Shown here piece after piece: positions 8,664 to 16,626 of a DNA stretch of 64,000 nucleotides; the first letter of the stretch is position 1; each line of letters opens with the position of its first letter. The notes beneath the pieces were generated by a model, which was not told where the DNA came from, made no database searches, and was given only the letters and a program-made list of their open reading frames with translations. The DNA comes from an uncultured Ignavibacteriota bacterium (GTDB lineage Bacteria > Bacteroidota > Ignavibacteria > UBA10030 > UBA8401), in NCBI GenBank assembly GCA_903884005.1, contig CAISDA010000059.1, positions 1-64,000 of the forward strand. Direction: 5' to 3'. The translations under genes were made by a program, and so were the position numbers.

Positions 8664-9903
8664 AATATTCGAATGCGACAAGTGAAGGATAGTTCGTAAG
8701 GATGCCGTCGATCTGTCCGTCCTGAAGGAACGGAAGAATGAATTCACGCTGATCGAGCGTCCATACGAATGTGCGGCGCCCTTCGGCGCGCATCTGGGCG
8801 GCGTCGGCAGGCAGTGGGCCGAGTGTCCACCGCGGCGCCCACACACGGGCATTGGTGTTGCGCACATCATCGAGTGTCAATTCACATAACGCATCTGTTG
8901 ATCCCCCAAAATGCATATTGGTATATTCTGTCACAAGTTCTTCGGTCGAGAGGCCGAGAAGTATCGTCAGTGATCTGCCCTGCGTGATCGCCTTCTGTTT
9001 GTACTCCTGTTGAAGTGGGCCGGCCGCTGCAAGGACGGCGGGGGATTTGCAGTCGAGCCACACAAGAGACAGCGTGGTCTTGTTCAGCACCACATCGAGC
9101 GCTTCCCTCAGTGTTGGCACCACTTCGCCGTTTTTCAGTGTGCAGAGTGTCCGGATCTGCATAAACGTATAATTTGCCACTGGGCCGATGCAGTATTCTC
9201 CATTAACGAGCCGGGGACTGAAATTTTCATCATGAAAGAGAATGGGAACTCCGTTACTCGTGAGACGGACATCGATCTCGATCCCGTTCGCCCCGAATCC
9301 TTCCGCCAGCTGTATGATGCCAAGACTATTCTCCGATTCTGCCAGCCTATCCGAATTCCTTCCGCCCCCGCGATGCGCAATGATCGCGAACGGGGCCGCT
9401 TTCAATGGCCGATCGAACTGCACTGTGATGGGAGTGGATGGTTCTGAAGATCCATCTCCGATTGTTCCTCGCAGTACAAAAGAGGTCGCGCTTCGTGTGC
9501 CATTGAGGAGCGATATGCCTCCGTTTTCGGTTGGCATAGAGAACCGTGCCAGTCCGGTTTCGCTTCCCTGTGTATATCTCCAGCTGCCTTCGAATATCAA
9601 TGCCGAGTCGATCCTTCCATAGTGAAGCACGAAAAGACCTGCATTTTTTCCGGTGAAGATCGAGAGTGTGTTGCCGGATGCTTTCACCACAACAGTTTTT
9701 CCCATCCGGTCGCTGCCCTCGATGACGGTATAGATCCCGTCCAACAGCCGCACAATGTCAGGCTGGACAGGGATCGTTTCCGTGAGCCTTCCGCCGGAAG
9801 GGAACCCGGGTATATTGACGCCGCTGTCCATCGAGCAGGATCCCAGAAGGACCACAAGAAGGAGCGGCATGAGCCTGAAGAGTGTTGTTATGGTGTGCCT
9901 CAT
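8650..9903 (-). CDS. Lipoprotein glycerophosphodiester phosphodiesterase (GDPD)
   Basis: 417 residues. The signal peptide ends in the lipobox LLGSC (C23), so it is a lipoprotein. Residues about 45-165 form an extra beta-rich domain. Residues about 172-410 are the GDPD domain: AHRGGG (catalytic H177), GIEIDVRLT and HDEN carry the expected acidic and histidine residues, with TNYP near the end. The family hydrolyses glycerophosphodiesters to glycerol-3-phosphate and an alcohol, useful for phosphate scavenging or lipid turnover. A metallophosphoesterase is encoded two genes upstream in the same operon. Confidence 0.88.
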   Translation of the reverse strand: MRHTITTLFRLMPLLLVVLLGSCSMDSGVNIPGFPSGGRLTETIPVQPDIVRLLDGIYTVIEGSDRMGKTVVVKASGNTLSIFTGKNAGLFVLHYGRIDSALIFEGSWRYTQGSETGLARFSMPTENGGISLLNGTRSATSFVLRGTIGDGSSEPSTPITVQFDRPLKAAPFAIIAHRGGGRNSDRLAESENSLGIIQLAEGFGANGIEIDVRLTSNGVPILFHDENFSPRLVNGEYCIGPVANYTFMQIRTLCTLKNGEVVPTLREALDVVLNKTTLSLVWLDCKSPAVLAAAGPLQQEYKQKAITQGRSLTILLGLSTEELVTEYTNMHFGGSTDALCELTLDDVRNTNARVWAPRWTLGPLPADAAQMRAEGRRTFVWTLDQREFILPFLQDGQIDGILTNYPSLVAFEYYVFQ

Positions 9904-9909
9904 CTCGGT

Positions 9910-10617
9910 TTAGAAAATATAGGAAACCTGAAGTTCCGGAAAGAACAGCCAGCGGTCCTGCACAGAGAACGCGAGCCATACCTGATAATTTGGCCTCGCA
10001 TAATTGGCGCGAAAGGCGAACGAGACGAATGTCGATTTCCACAGATCCTCTTCCAACGTCAGCGTCGTGGCGATGCCGGCGATCTCAGGTATGATCCGTG
10101 CGACCGATGCGGAGCCGAAATACGTGTGCTGCGTGAGTACTGTCAGCATCTCCGTCTTTGCGGTGATCTTGTACGAGTCGATGTCCATCCCGATCGTGAA
10201 TGCCGGCCGGTTCAACAGCCCCATGGCTTTTGTGTCGAACCCGCTCATGTTGGCGACACCGAACCAGTACGAAAATTCGTCGGAGACAGCCAGAGAGACA
10301 TTGTCCAGCGAATACGACCAGAACACTCCTGCCGAAAGCACATTGGTGATGTACACCGTAGAGAACTGCCCCGTTACCGAAAAATGTGACGGCAGTTCAT
10401 AGCGCAGCGCGGCATTGACCATGGGAATCTGGCGAATTTCTTCTTCCACAATGGCGCGGGGCAGCAATGTCCATGAGATGCCGAGAGAATAGCGCAGTGT
10501 TCCTTGCTCGAATGAACGAGGGAATTGGATGTACTTGTCTGTGCCGTTCTCCATTCCGTAGGAATGTGAAACGAAGACAATACACGAGAGAACGATAGAG
10601 AGCACTCGAGCTGTCAT
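9910..10617 (-). CDS. Probable outer-membrane beta-barrel protein
   Basis: 235 residues. A signal peptide (MTARVLSIVLSCIVFVSHSYG) is followed by repeated amphipathic strands (LRYSLGISW, FSVTGQFSTVYI, WSYSLDNVSLAV) and a terminal YIF, the usual barrel ending. I do not recognise a family. It sits 6 bases upstream of the GDPD gene and 3 bases downstream of the phosphoesterase gene, so the three are translated from one message. Confidence 0.75.
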   Translation of the reverse strand: MTARVLSIVLSCIVFVSHSYGMENGTDKYIQFPRSFEQGTLRYSLGISWTLLPRAIVEEEIRQIPMVNAALRYELPSHFSVTGQFSTVYITNVLSAGVFWSYSLDNVSLAVSDEFSYWFGVANMSGFDTKAMGLLNRPAFTIGMDIDSYKITAKTEMLTVLTQHTYFGSASVARIIPEIAGIATTLTLEEDLWKSTFVSFAFRANYARPNYQVWLAFSVQDRWLFFPELQVSYIF

Positions 10618-10620
10618 TGC

Positions 10621-11544
10621 CTATTGAGTGAATGACACGATGAACGGATCGACTGCGTCGAATCCGGAAAAATCACTGCGCAGTTTATGAACGGCGAAAT
10701 GCAGCGCCGCCGGGGTCACAGTGCATTCGAGATAATGAAAGAAGCGGGGTGAGGCCGGATCGGAGAACACATCGGGAAAGAGTTGCCTTGGACCGGATTT
10801 CATAGGGTGAAGCAGCCCGCCCCCGCCCCCGATGACGAGAAAATTTTTCCCCTCGTTGATGAAATGTTCATAGGTATGAGCGTGGCCGGTGATGAATACC
10901 CTGCATTTTTGGTACATCATAAATGGCTTCACGAATGTATTCTGCACTTCCGTGGAGGGATCGATGATGTCGCTGTTCGTATACGGCGGATGATGACAGA
11001 CCACAATGACCGCTTTCACCGTGCTGTCCCTGTCATACGATGACAGCCGCTCGCAATACCATGACCGCTGTGTCTGCAGTTCCTTATCCGAGAGATGTGA
11101 AAAATTTGAATTCAACGCGATGACGACGAGACCGTCGATCTGTGTTGCATACCACGACGGGCTGACGTTAGGGAAGCGTTGTCTGAATTGCGCCATCGCA
11201 AGGAAGGGGAACACGTAATAGTCGTGATTCCCTAAGACGGGAAAGATGGGAATATGGAGCGATCGCTGAAATACATCGAAGGGGCGCCAATAAGCGCCAA
11301 CCATTCCGATGGACGAAAAATCCCCGAGGTGGAATAATGCCGTTGCGGAAGATTCCTGTTGAATTGCGGAAAATAATATTTTTGTGGCGCCTTCATTGTC
11401 CGTTTCATGCAAACGGAGTGTTTCAATCCAGAGCGGCTGCTGTGTATCGGAAATAAACAGCACGGACTTCGTGCTGTCTGCACCGAAGACAGACGCGTGC
11501 ATGCATGCCAGTATGACAACCGTGATACCTAGAAATTTCATCAT
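10621..11544 (-). CDS. Exported calcineurin-like metallophosphoesterase
   Basis: About 307 residues from ATG 11544; this start is preferred because MMKFLGITVVILACMHASVFG is then an N-terminal signal peptide, although an in-frame ATG exists at 11571. The metallophosphoesterase motifs appear in order: SDTQQ, GDFSS, GNHD, HHPPY and GHAHTYEH, giving the two-metal site. The layout resembles purple-acid-phosphatase-like enzymes. The substrate is unknown; with the GDPD and barrels it suggests an envelope phosphate-scavenging or nucleotide-processing operon. Confidence 0.87.
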   Translation of the reverse strand: MMKFLGITVVILACMHASVFGADSTKSVLFISDTQQPLWIETLRLHETDNEGATKILFSAIQQESSATALFHLGDFSSIGMVGAYWRPFDVFQRSLHIPIFPVLGNHDYYVFPFLAMAQFRQRFPNVSPSWYATQIDGLVVIALNSNFSHLSDKELQTQRSWYCERLSSYDRDSTVKAVIVVCHHPPYTNSDIIDPSTEVQNTFVKPFMMYQKCRVFITGHAHTYEHFINEGKNFLVIGGGGGLLHPMKSGPRQLFPDVFSDPASPRFFHYLECTVTPAALHFAVHKLRSDFSGFDAVDPFIVSFTQ

Positions 11545-11613
11545 ACACACAACATATGGAAATTCGCTCACATAATATGACTGCCGCTGGTGCTGCCGAG
11601 CGTCATCCCCGGA

Positions 11614-12177
11614 TTAGAATAATTTTTTGATCTCTGCTTCAAAGACACTGCGGTCGGTGAACCCTTCGAATCGGTTCTTGATGTTGCCGTTCCTGTCGAT
11701 GATGAATGTCGTCGGAATCCCTGAAACGCCGCCGTATAGATTGGCGATCGCATCATCGCCAACCGCCACCGGGTAATTGATGCCATTCGTCCGGGCGAAA
11801 GAGGCAACAGCGGATGGCTCATCGAGGCCGATTCCGATAATCTGCAGACCTTGTGACGCGTATTGATGTTGAAGTGATATGAAATCGGGAATCTCTTTTT
11901 TGCAGGGGGGGCACCAGGTGGCCCAGAAATCGAGAATGACGACTTTGCCCCGATACTGCGACAGTGAGACATGTCGGCCTTCAATATCGGATAATGTGAA
12001 TTGAGGAGCAGCGCCTTTTTGTGTCGGGGACGTTAACGATGTTTGCTCGGGTGTGGACAAGTTATAATACACGGAGCCTGCCCCGATAATGACAGCAGCC
12101 CAGACAAACCATTTTGAATAATTAATTTTCGGTAGAGACTTCTTTCCCACAATGCTATCCTGCCTTTCTCTATACAT
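11614..12177 (-). CDS. TlpA-like membrane-anchored thioredoxin
   Basis: 187 residues. One N-terminal membrane helix (about 22-40) anchors a thioredoxin-fold domain facing the periplasm. The active site is WCPPC (C89, C92) in the context VVILDFWATWCPPCKKE; IPTTFIID supplies the cis-proline. TlpA/ResA proteins reduce apocytochrome c thiols or act as general periplasmic disulfide reductases, which fits a genome rich in c-type haem proteins. First gene of the minus-strand operon running to 8058. Confidence 0.9.
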   Translation of the reverse strand: MYRERQDSIVGKKSLPKINYSKWFVWAAVIIGAGSVYYNLSTPEQTSLTSPTQKGAAPQFTLSDIEGRHVSLSQYRGKVVILDFWATWCPPCKKEIPDFISLQHQYASQGLQIIGIGLDEPSAVASFARTNGINYPVAVGDDAIANLYGGVSGIPTTFIIDRNGNIKNRFEGFTDRSVFEAEIKKLF

Positions 12178-12447
12178 TGATGCACATGGCTGTTGCCGAT
12201 GTTGTTTCGATCTTTATGGTAAGATGATACGGAACGGCAAAAGGTTCGCCATTTTCCGTGGGGAACCGGTTCGGTATATATGAACCCTTTTTACTGGCCG
12301 TGCATCGAATGAATACGATCTCCATAGACCACCGCAGGCAGTGCGATATCGATGACGCACTCTGCATCATCCGCTGTGCTGTCGGCATCCAATTTTAAGA
12401 ACAACGGCAGCCACTATCAGCCAGTATCAATAAGGCCAGGATGAACA

Positions 12448-12711
12448 ATGTATGGTAATGAAGAACTATTGACGGACGAAGGGTATCGGCAGCTCAATGG
12501 AAACCAGCAGTATGAACTGATCGCAGCGCATTGCCGCGGCATTGAAGAACGTATTCGTTCCGCGTCGTCGCGTCCGGAAGCGGTGAGGATCGCAGACGCA
12601 GCATGCACGCAGATCGAGTTGACGTGTCACAGCGTACTGATACGAACAGCGCTTGCGGCAAATGTGGAGGAGATGATTTCACGCTATTGGAATACGGCCT
12701 TAACAGCCTAA
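12448..12711 (+). CDS. Small hypothetical protein (87 aa)
   Basis: The frame is supported by AGGA six bases before ATG 12448 and by a strong terminator right after its stop. The product is soluble, mostly helical and slightly acidic, with two cysteines (AACTQIELTC) and no recognised domain. The 270 bases upstream hold no other gene. It may be an orphan gene; a chance frame cannot be excluded. Confidence 0.45.
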   Translation: MYGNEELLTDEGYRQLNGNQQYELIAAHCRGIEERIRSASSRPEAVRIADAACTQIELTCHSVLIRTALAANVEEMISRYWNTALTA

Positions 12712-12752
12712 AAAAAAAGGGAGCACACTCGAACTGCGTGTGTTCCCTTTTC
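12711..12752. terminator. Bidirectional intrinsic terminator
   Basis: A 14-bp stem (12715-12728 with 12738-12751, one G-T pair) has a 9-base loop and is flanked by A-run and T-run. It lies between two convergent genes and can end both transcripts. Confidence 0.9.
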
Positions 12753-12762
12753 GTGCCGATGT

Positions 12763-13890
12763 TTATTTTACGAGTACCATCTTATTCGTCGCAGCGTATG
12801 TGCCTGCCTGCATTCTCGTGAAATATGTTCCTGCCGGGACTTGAGTGCCGGCGTCGGTGGTGCCGTCCCAGACGGATTTATATTCACCCGCATTGAAGGG
12901 CTGGCTGTTGACGAGATGTTTCACGAGCCGGCCGTGGACGTCGTAGATAGAAATTGTGACGGATTCTTCTTTGGGGATTGAAAATAGAATCGTCGTTGAG
13001 GGATTGAACGGATTGGGAAAGCTGTTCGAAAGCCGGTATGATTCAGGCGCAACGCCGGCCGCATCTGTGTCACCCACCTTTGTCGCTTTGTGAGCCGTCG
13101 GATGACACTGCGTGCACTCCATGGTGGCAGCGACTTCTGGTTGTACGCCTGTGCTGTTGTGGCATGTATTGCAGCCTGTTGTGGAGGCGGGAACGACATA
13201 CAGCGCCGAGAATTTTTTCTGGAACTCATCATTCATCAACTTGACCGCATATGCTGCGACATCACCCGTCAGGCGTGCACACCGTTCCTTGCGTTTTGCA
13301 TCGCCCACCGGGATAGCCGCAGCTTTGCACCATTCCGTTACCGAGACATGACAGAGGATCGATCCGCAGGAATTTTGAGGAAGCGCCGTCGCAAACTTAT
13401 TCTGCAGGTACTTGCTGTCGACTGCCAGTTGATTGCTTGTATCTGTTGGAAATTTGGTTTGTGTGTACCAACCGAAGAGTTCGTTCACGAGGACGGTGGA
13501 TCTGGCCTGGGTTAAGACGAGGCTAAGAAATGCAGCGGCACCGTTGGCTGCACCGCACAGCGTTCCCCAACCCGCACCGCCGCCCGAACCATAGTACATG
13601 ATCTGCGTAGGCATTGAAATATATGGCTCTCCCACAACCGTTCTGAGTTCGTCGATGATGGCGTGGAATGCTCCATAACAACACCCACCGGAATAGTACG
13701 TATCATGTCCTTTGATGCGAACGCGCTCCGGATCCAACACTGCGTAGGGATACGGCCACACGACGTCTTTTGTGCCCGCGTGAGAAACCCCGCTCACGAA
13801 CATTCCAAGTACTCCGGCGCCGACAGCGGCTCCTGCGCCATATTTTACTGCATCCTGTAAAAAAGTCTTTCGGTCGATAGGCTGTTCCAT
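12763..13890 (-). CDS. Split-Soret-like cytochrome / C_GCAxxG_C_C protein with T9SS sorting domain
   Basis: 375 residues. The N-terminus IDRKTFLQ followed by a long Gly/Ala hydrophobic stretch resembles a Tat signal (RK instead of RR). The central region has GGCCYGAFHAII (about 68-79) and GWGTLCGAANG (108-117), the signature of the C_GCAxxG_C_C redox family and split-Soret cytochrome c, plus GSILCHVSVTEWC. Two CxxCH haem sites follow: CNTCH (240-244) and CTQCH (259-263). Residues about 284-375 form a Bacteroidota-type C-terminal sorting domain (SFPNPFNPSTT, GTYFTRM, KMVLVK) that targets proteins to the type IX secretion system. Likely a surface-exposed or secreted electron-transfer protein. 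Possible ArsR-type operators lie about 190 bases upstream. Confidence 0.88.
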   Translation of the reverse strand: MEQPIDRKTFLQDAVKYGAGAAVGAGVLGMFVSGVSHAGTKDVVWPYPYAVLDPERVRIKGHDTYYSGGCCYGAFHAIIDELRTVVGEPYISMPTQIMYYGSGGGAGWGTLCGAANGAAAFLSLVLTQARSTVLVNELFGWYTQTKFPTDTSNQLAVDSKYLQNKFATALPQNSCGSILCHVSVTEWCKAAAIPVGDAKRKERCARLTGDVAAYAVKLMNDEFQKKFSALYVVPASTTGCNTCHNSTGVQPEVAATMECTQCHPTAHKATKVGDTDAAGVAPESYRLSNSFPNPFNPSTTILFSIPKEESVTISIYDVHGRLVKHLVNSQPFNAGEYKSVWDGTTDAGTQVPAGTYFTRMQAGTYAATNKMVLVK

Positions 13891-14079
13891 TGTGACTCCA
13901 GTATGTGTGTGTGGGGGGAAGTGGCATGAACAATCGTTTGCTTCAACTCACCCTTGTAATGTGGCGGGTGTGCAAAAAATCACATGCTTGGTACAACGTA
14001 AATTATTGTTGAGCAACACAGTACGATATTTTTTTTGCACGAGGCGCCAGTGTGCCGCCATGCGTCGAATGGCTTGCTT

Positions 14080-14113
14080 TATGAGCCAATGTTCATATGA
14101 ACAATAACTCATG
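14080..14113. promoter_or_regulatory. Two overlapping degenerate ArsR-type operator sites
   Basis: ATGAG-CCAATG-TTCAT (14081-14096) and ATGAA-CAATAA-CTCAT (14097-14112) each match, with one arm mismatch, the inverted repeat found in front of arsR and the permease. They lie about 190 bases upstream of the divergent cytochrome gene at 13890, which makes that gene a candidate member of the same regulon. Confidence 0.5.
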
Positions 14114-14419
14114 AAGTTACCTGTAAAAACTATAACATGCAAGAATTTCCTCAAAAACATTCAGTAAATGAGTGTTTTTTGTCCGGTTACCTGAGCGGAT
14201 GCTCACCGGCGGCACGAGAATGTCCATTCGTTCGCCGGCGAAAGCAGGAGGACATGGACCTGATGCGGCTGCACGAGGGCGGGCACCTAAATAATAATAC
14301 GGCGTGATGGTCTGGAAGGGCCAGCTTTGCACGCACCCCTCCATGAATTGGATTGCCCTTCTTTGTTCCCCCGAAAGGGAAGCGAGGGCCTCAGCCGTAC
14401 CGACGTAGACGCTCCGATG
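14114..14419. other. Intergenic region with short inverted repeats, no gene supported
   Basis: About 300 bases without a convincing gene. It holds a small hairpin TGAGC-GGAT-GCTCA (14192-14205) and spaced arms ATGTCC/GGACAT (14220-14255) around a CGCCGGCG palindrome. The composition resembles a dispersed intergenic repeat rather than coding sequence. Confidence 0.5.
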
Positions 14420-14456
14420 TATGAGCATTGACTCATATTAAAAAATATGCTATATT
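14420..14456 (+). promoter_or_regulatory. arsR promoter with overlapping operator
   Basis: The inverted repeat TATGAG-N6-CTCATA occupies 14420-14437. A -35 box TTGACT (14428-14433) lies within it and, 17 bases on, a -10 box TATATT (14451-14456). A repressor bound here would block RNA polymerase, as expected for autoregulation. The -10 box ends 6 bases before the ATG at 14463, so the transcript is probably leaderless. Confidence 0.8.
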
Positions 14457-14462
14457 GGAATT

Positions 14463-14786
14463 ATGAAAAAATCGCTCATCATACAAAAGGCTAATCTCCT
14501 GGCGGCACTTGCACATCCGAATCGAATCCGGATCCTGGAACAGTTGCGCACCGAAGTTAAGTGCAATTGTGAACTCGCCCCTGCGCTCGGTCTTGAGCAA
14601 TCGAATCTCTCCCGTCATTTGAAAGTATTAACGCAGGCGGGAATACTCATTTCGTGGAAAGACGGACTGCGTGTGAATTTTAAGATCGCCGACCATAGGA
14701 TCTTTGACATCCTCGATCTTGCAGAGGGCATTGCGACGAATACCGTCCCCGACGAAATATCGGGAGTACGCCGCGAAAGCGAATAA
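14463..14786 (+). CDS. ArsR/SmtB family metal-responsive repressor
   Basis: 107 residues. The winged helix-turn-helix spans about 10-85, with recognition helix LEQSNLSRHLKVLTQAG. The motif VKCNCEL (C34, C36) matches the ELCVCDL metal-binding box of ArsR/CadC proteins, so As(III), Sb(III) or soft metal ions, or thiol oxidation, are possible inducers. It is followed by a permease, two thioredoxins and a CcdA protein, and by a second copy of its probable operator. The 3' end is normal for the family. Confidence 0.92.
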   Translation: MKKSLIIQKANLLAALAHPNRIRILEQLRTEVKCNCELAPALGLEQSNLSRHLKVLTQAGILISWKDGLRVNFKIADHRIFDILDLAEGIATNTVPDEISGVRRESE

Positions 14787-14885
14787 GGATTGTATACTTT
14801 TTCGGGTGTTCTATCCCGAAGCCTGCTTCGGCTCCAGACAGATGAAGCGTCCTTAAAACCTCGTAGATTCCAGCGGGACTGTTTA

Positions 14886-14926
14886 TTGAAATTATTTTAT
14901 CCAACAATATGAGCCAACACTCATAT
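14886..14926 (+). promoter_or_regulatory. Permease operon promoter/operator
   Basis: ATATGAG-N6-CTCATAT (14907-14926) is a perfect 7-bp inverted repeat and the best copy of the ArsR-type operator in the window. TTGAAA (14886-14891) and TATGAG (14908-14913), 16 bases apart, could be the promoter boxes, putting the operator over the -10 region. Confidence 0.75.
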
Positions 14927-14950
14927 AATCACGGATATGGAGTTATCGAT

Positions 14951-15979
14951 ATGAAGATGTTCGCTGAAAGAAACAAACTTGCGATCGTATGTGTATTGCT
15001 GCCCGTCTGGCTGGCATTGTATCTGTCTCTCGATGCGATCACACGCGCAGTGGTGTATTCGATGTTCTCGCTGCCGGCTAGCGGGCGTCTGTCCGAAGCA
15101 ATTTTTTTCTTCGCCTACGAAGTCCCCAAAGTAATTCTTCTGCTGACACTCATAGTGTTCGTCATCGGCATCGTACGCACATATTTTTCGCCGGAAAAAA
15201 CGCGCGCAGCGCTCGAGGGGAAACCTCTCTTTCTCGGCAACATCATGGCCAGCATGCTCGGTATTGTAACGCCGTTCTGCTCCTGTTCGGCAATTCCATT
15301 ATTCCTCGGTTTCGTTGAGGCGGGCATTCCGCTCGGCGTGACGTTTTCTTTTCTCATCGCCGCTCCGATGATCAACGAGGTGGCGATCGTATTGTTGTTC
15401 GGATTGTTTGGCTGGGAAACGGCGCTGCTGTATGTCGCTACCGGATTGATCATTGCCATTGCATCAGGTTGGGTGATCGGAAAATTGCACATGGAACGCT
15501 ACGTTGAAGAATGGGTCTATACCATCAAGTCAACTGATGCTGGAATGGAAGAAGCACCTCTGTCGTTGAGCGACAGGATCGGCCGCGGCGTCGAGGCGAT
15601 ACACGACGTTGTCGGCAAAGTATGGCCGTATATAATGATCGGTATTGCCGTTGGTGCCGGCGTGCATGGGTATGTTCCTGAAAATTTCATGGCGGGCATT
15701 ATGGGGAAGTCGGCGTGGTGGTCTGTGCCGCTGTCGGTGTTGATCGGCGTTCCGATGTATTCAAACGCCGCCGGAATCATCCCGATTGTGCAGGCATTGC
15801 TCGGCAAAGGTGCCGCCTTGGGAACAGCGCTGGCATTTATGATGGCGGTGATCGGCCTCTCGTTGCCCGAAATGATCATTCTTAAAAAGGTTTTAAAACT
15901 GCCATTGATCGCTGCCTTTGCGGGAATCGTTGCGGCAGGGATCATGATTGTGGGATATGTTTTTAATTTCATCTATTAA
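14951..15979 (+). CDS. ArsP-type permease (UPF0718/PF03773 family)
   Basis: 342 residues from ATG 14951. This start is preferred to the in-frame ATG at 14909 because that one lies inside the operator, while GGAG sits 8 bases before 14951. About eight to ten membrane helices. The signature TPFCSCSAIPLF (C110, C112 by this start) is the thiol site of ArsP-like permeases; SFLIAAPMINEVA and GVPMYSNAAGIIP are also conserved. Characterised ArsP members export trivalent organoarsenicals, but many relatives have unknown substrates. Linkage to thioredoxins suggests that the permease cysteines need reduction or pass thiol-bound cargo (inference). Confidence 0.9.
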   Translation: MKMFAERNKLAIVCVLLPVWLALYLSLDAITRAVVYSMFSLPASGRLSEAIFFFAYEVPKVILLLTLIVFVIGIVRTYFSPEKTRAALEGKPLFLGNIMASMLGIVTPFCSCSAIPLFLGFVEAGIPLGVTFSFLIAAPMINEVAIVLLFGLFGWETALLYVATGLIIAIASGWVIGKLHMERYVEEWVYTIKSTDAGMEEAPLSLSDRIGRGVEAIHDVVGKVWPYIMIGIAVGAGVHGYVPENFMAGIMGKSAWWSVPLSVLIGVPMYSNAAGIIPIVQALLGKGAALGTALAFMMAVIGLSLPEMIILKKVLKLPLIAAFAGIVAAGIMIVGYVFNFIY

Positions 15980-15994
15980 AAGAAGGAGGAACGC

Positions 15995-16234
15995 ATGATC
16001 TCGGTAAAAATACTTGGATCCGGATGCGCGAAATGCAAGACGCTCTTTGCAAAAGTGCAGGACGTTATTGCGCAGAATGAATTTTCTGCGACTGTCACGA
16101 AGGTCGAAGACATCGTGGAAATCATGAAATATGGAATTCTCACGACTCCCGGACTTGTCGTCAACGAAAAAGTAAAAAGCGTCGGAGCCATTCCGAAGGA
16201 TGAACAGATCCTCGCATTTCTCAAGGAAGGCTGA
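15995..16234 (+). CDS. Small thioredoxin-like redox-active disulfide protein (Thioredoxin_3)
   Basis: 79 residues: ILGSGCAKCKTL holds the CxxC pair (C11, C14), and ILTTPGLVVNEKV carries the cis-proline. It belongs to the family of very small glutaredoxin-like proteins repeatedly found next to PF03773 permeases. AAGGAGG precedes ATG 15995. It starts 15 bases after the permease, so they are co-transcribed; it may keep the permease CSC motif reduced. Confidence 0.92.
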   Translation: MISVKILGSGCAKCKTLFAKVQDVIAQNEFSATVTKVEDIVEIMKYGILTTPGLVVNEKVKSVGAIPKDEQILAFLKEG

Positions 16235-16238
16235 CATC

Positions 16239-16625
16239 ATGAAAACAGCAGTCATTGTATGCTTTGCTCTGCTCACAGTATCGGCAGGCCTCATCTCCCA
16301 GTCGAAACAAGCGCCGAAGATGACCGCTACAATAACATTCATCGAATTGGGCTCCGTCAATTGCATCCCCTGCAAAAAAATGCAGCCGGTGATGAAAGCG
16401 ATCGAACACAAATACAATGAGAAGGTGAAGGTCCTTTTCTACGACGTATGGACACCGGCACAAAAACCGTATGCGAAAAAATACGGCATTCGATTGATAC
16501 CGACGCAGGTGTTTCTGGACGAGAACGGGAAAGAATTTTTCCGCCACGAAGGATTTTATCCGGAAGAGGATATCCACAAGCTCTTCAACGAGCGAGGCGT
16601 GACGCCGGTACAGGCCGGGGGATAG
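16239..16625 (+). CDS. Exported thioredoxin-family protein
   Basis: 128 residues from ATG 16239, with AAGGAAGG just upstream inside the end of the previous gene. A signal peptide (MKTAVIVCFALLTVSAGLIS) leads to a thioredoxin fold with NCIPCKKMQP (C42, C45) and LIPTQVFLDENGKE (cis-proline). It is a periplasmic thiol-disulfide partner, plausibly reduced by the CcdA protein encoded immediately downstream. Confidence 0.9.
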   Translation: MKTAVIVCFALLTVSAGLISQSKQAPKMTATITFIELGSVNCIPCKKMQPVMKAIEHKYNEKVKVLFYDVWTPAQKPYAKKYGIRLIPTQVFLDENGKEFFRHEGFYPEEDIHKLFNERGVTPVQAGG

Positions 16626-16626
16626 C

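Noticed and set aside
14117..14428. Minus-strand frame of about 100 codons upstream of arsR
   Set aside because: It starts inside the arsR operator, the product has no recognisable fold, and the composition is that of an intergenic repeat.
14909..14950. Upstream start for the permease
   Set aside because: The ATG at 14909 lies inside the operator; a better start with GGAG is at 14951.
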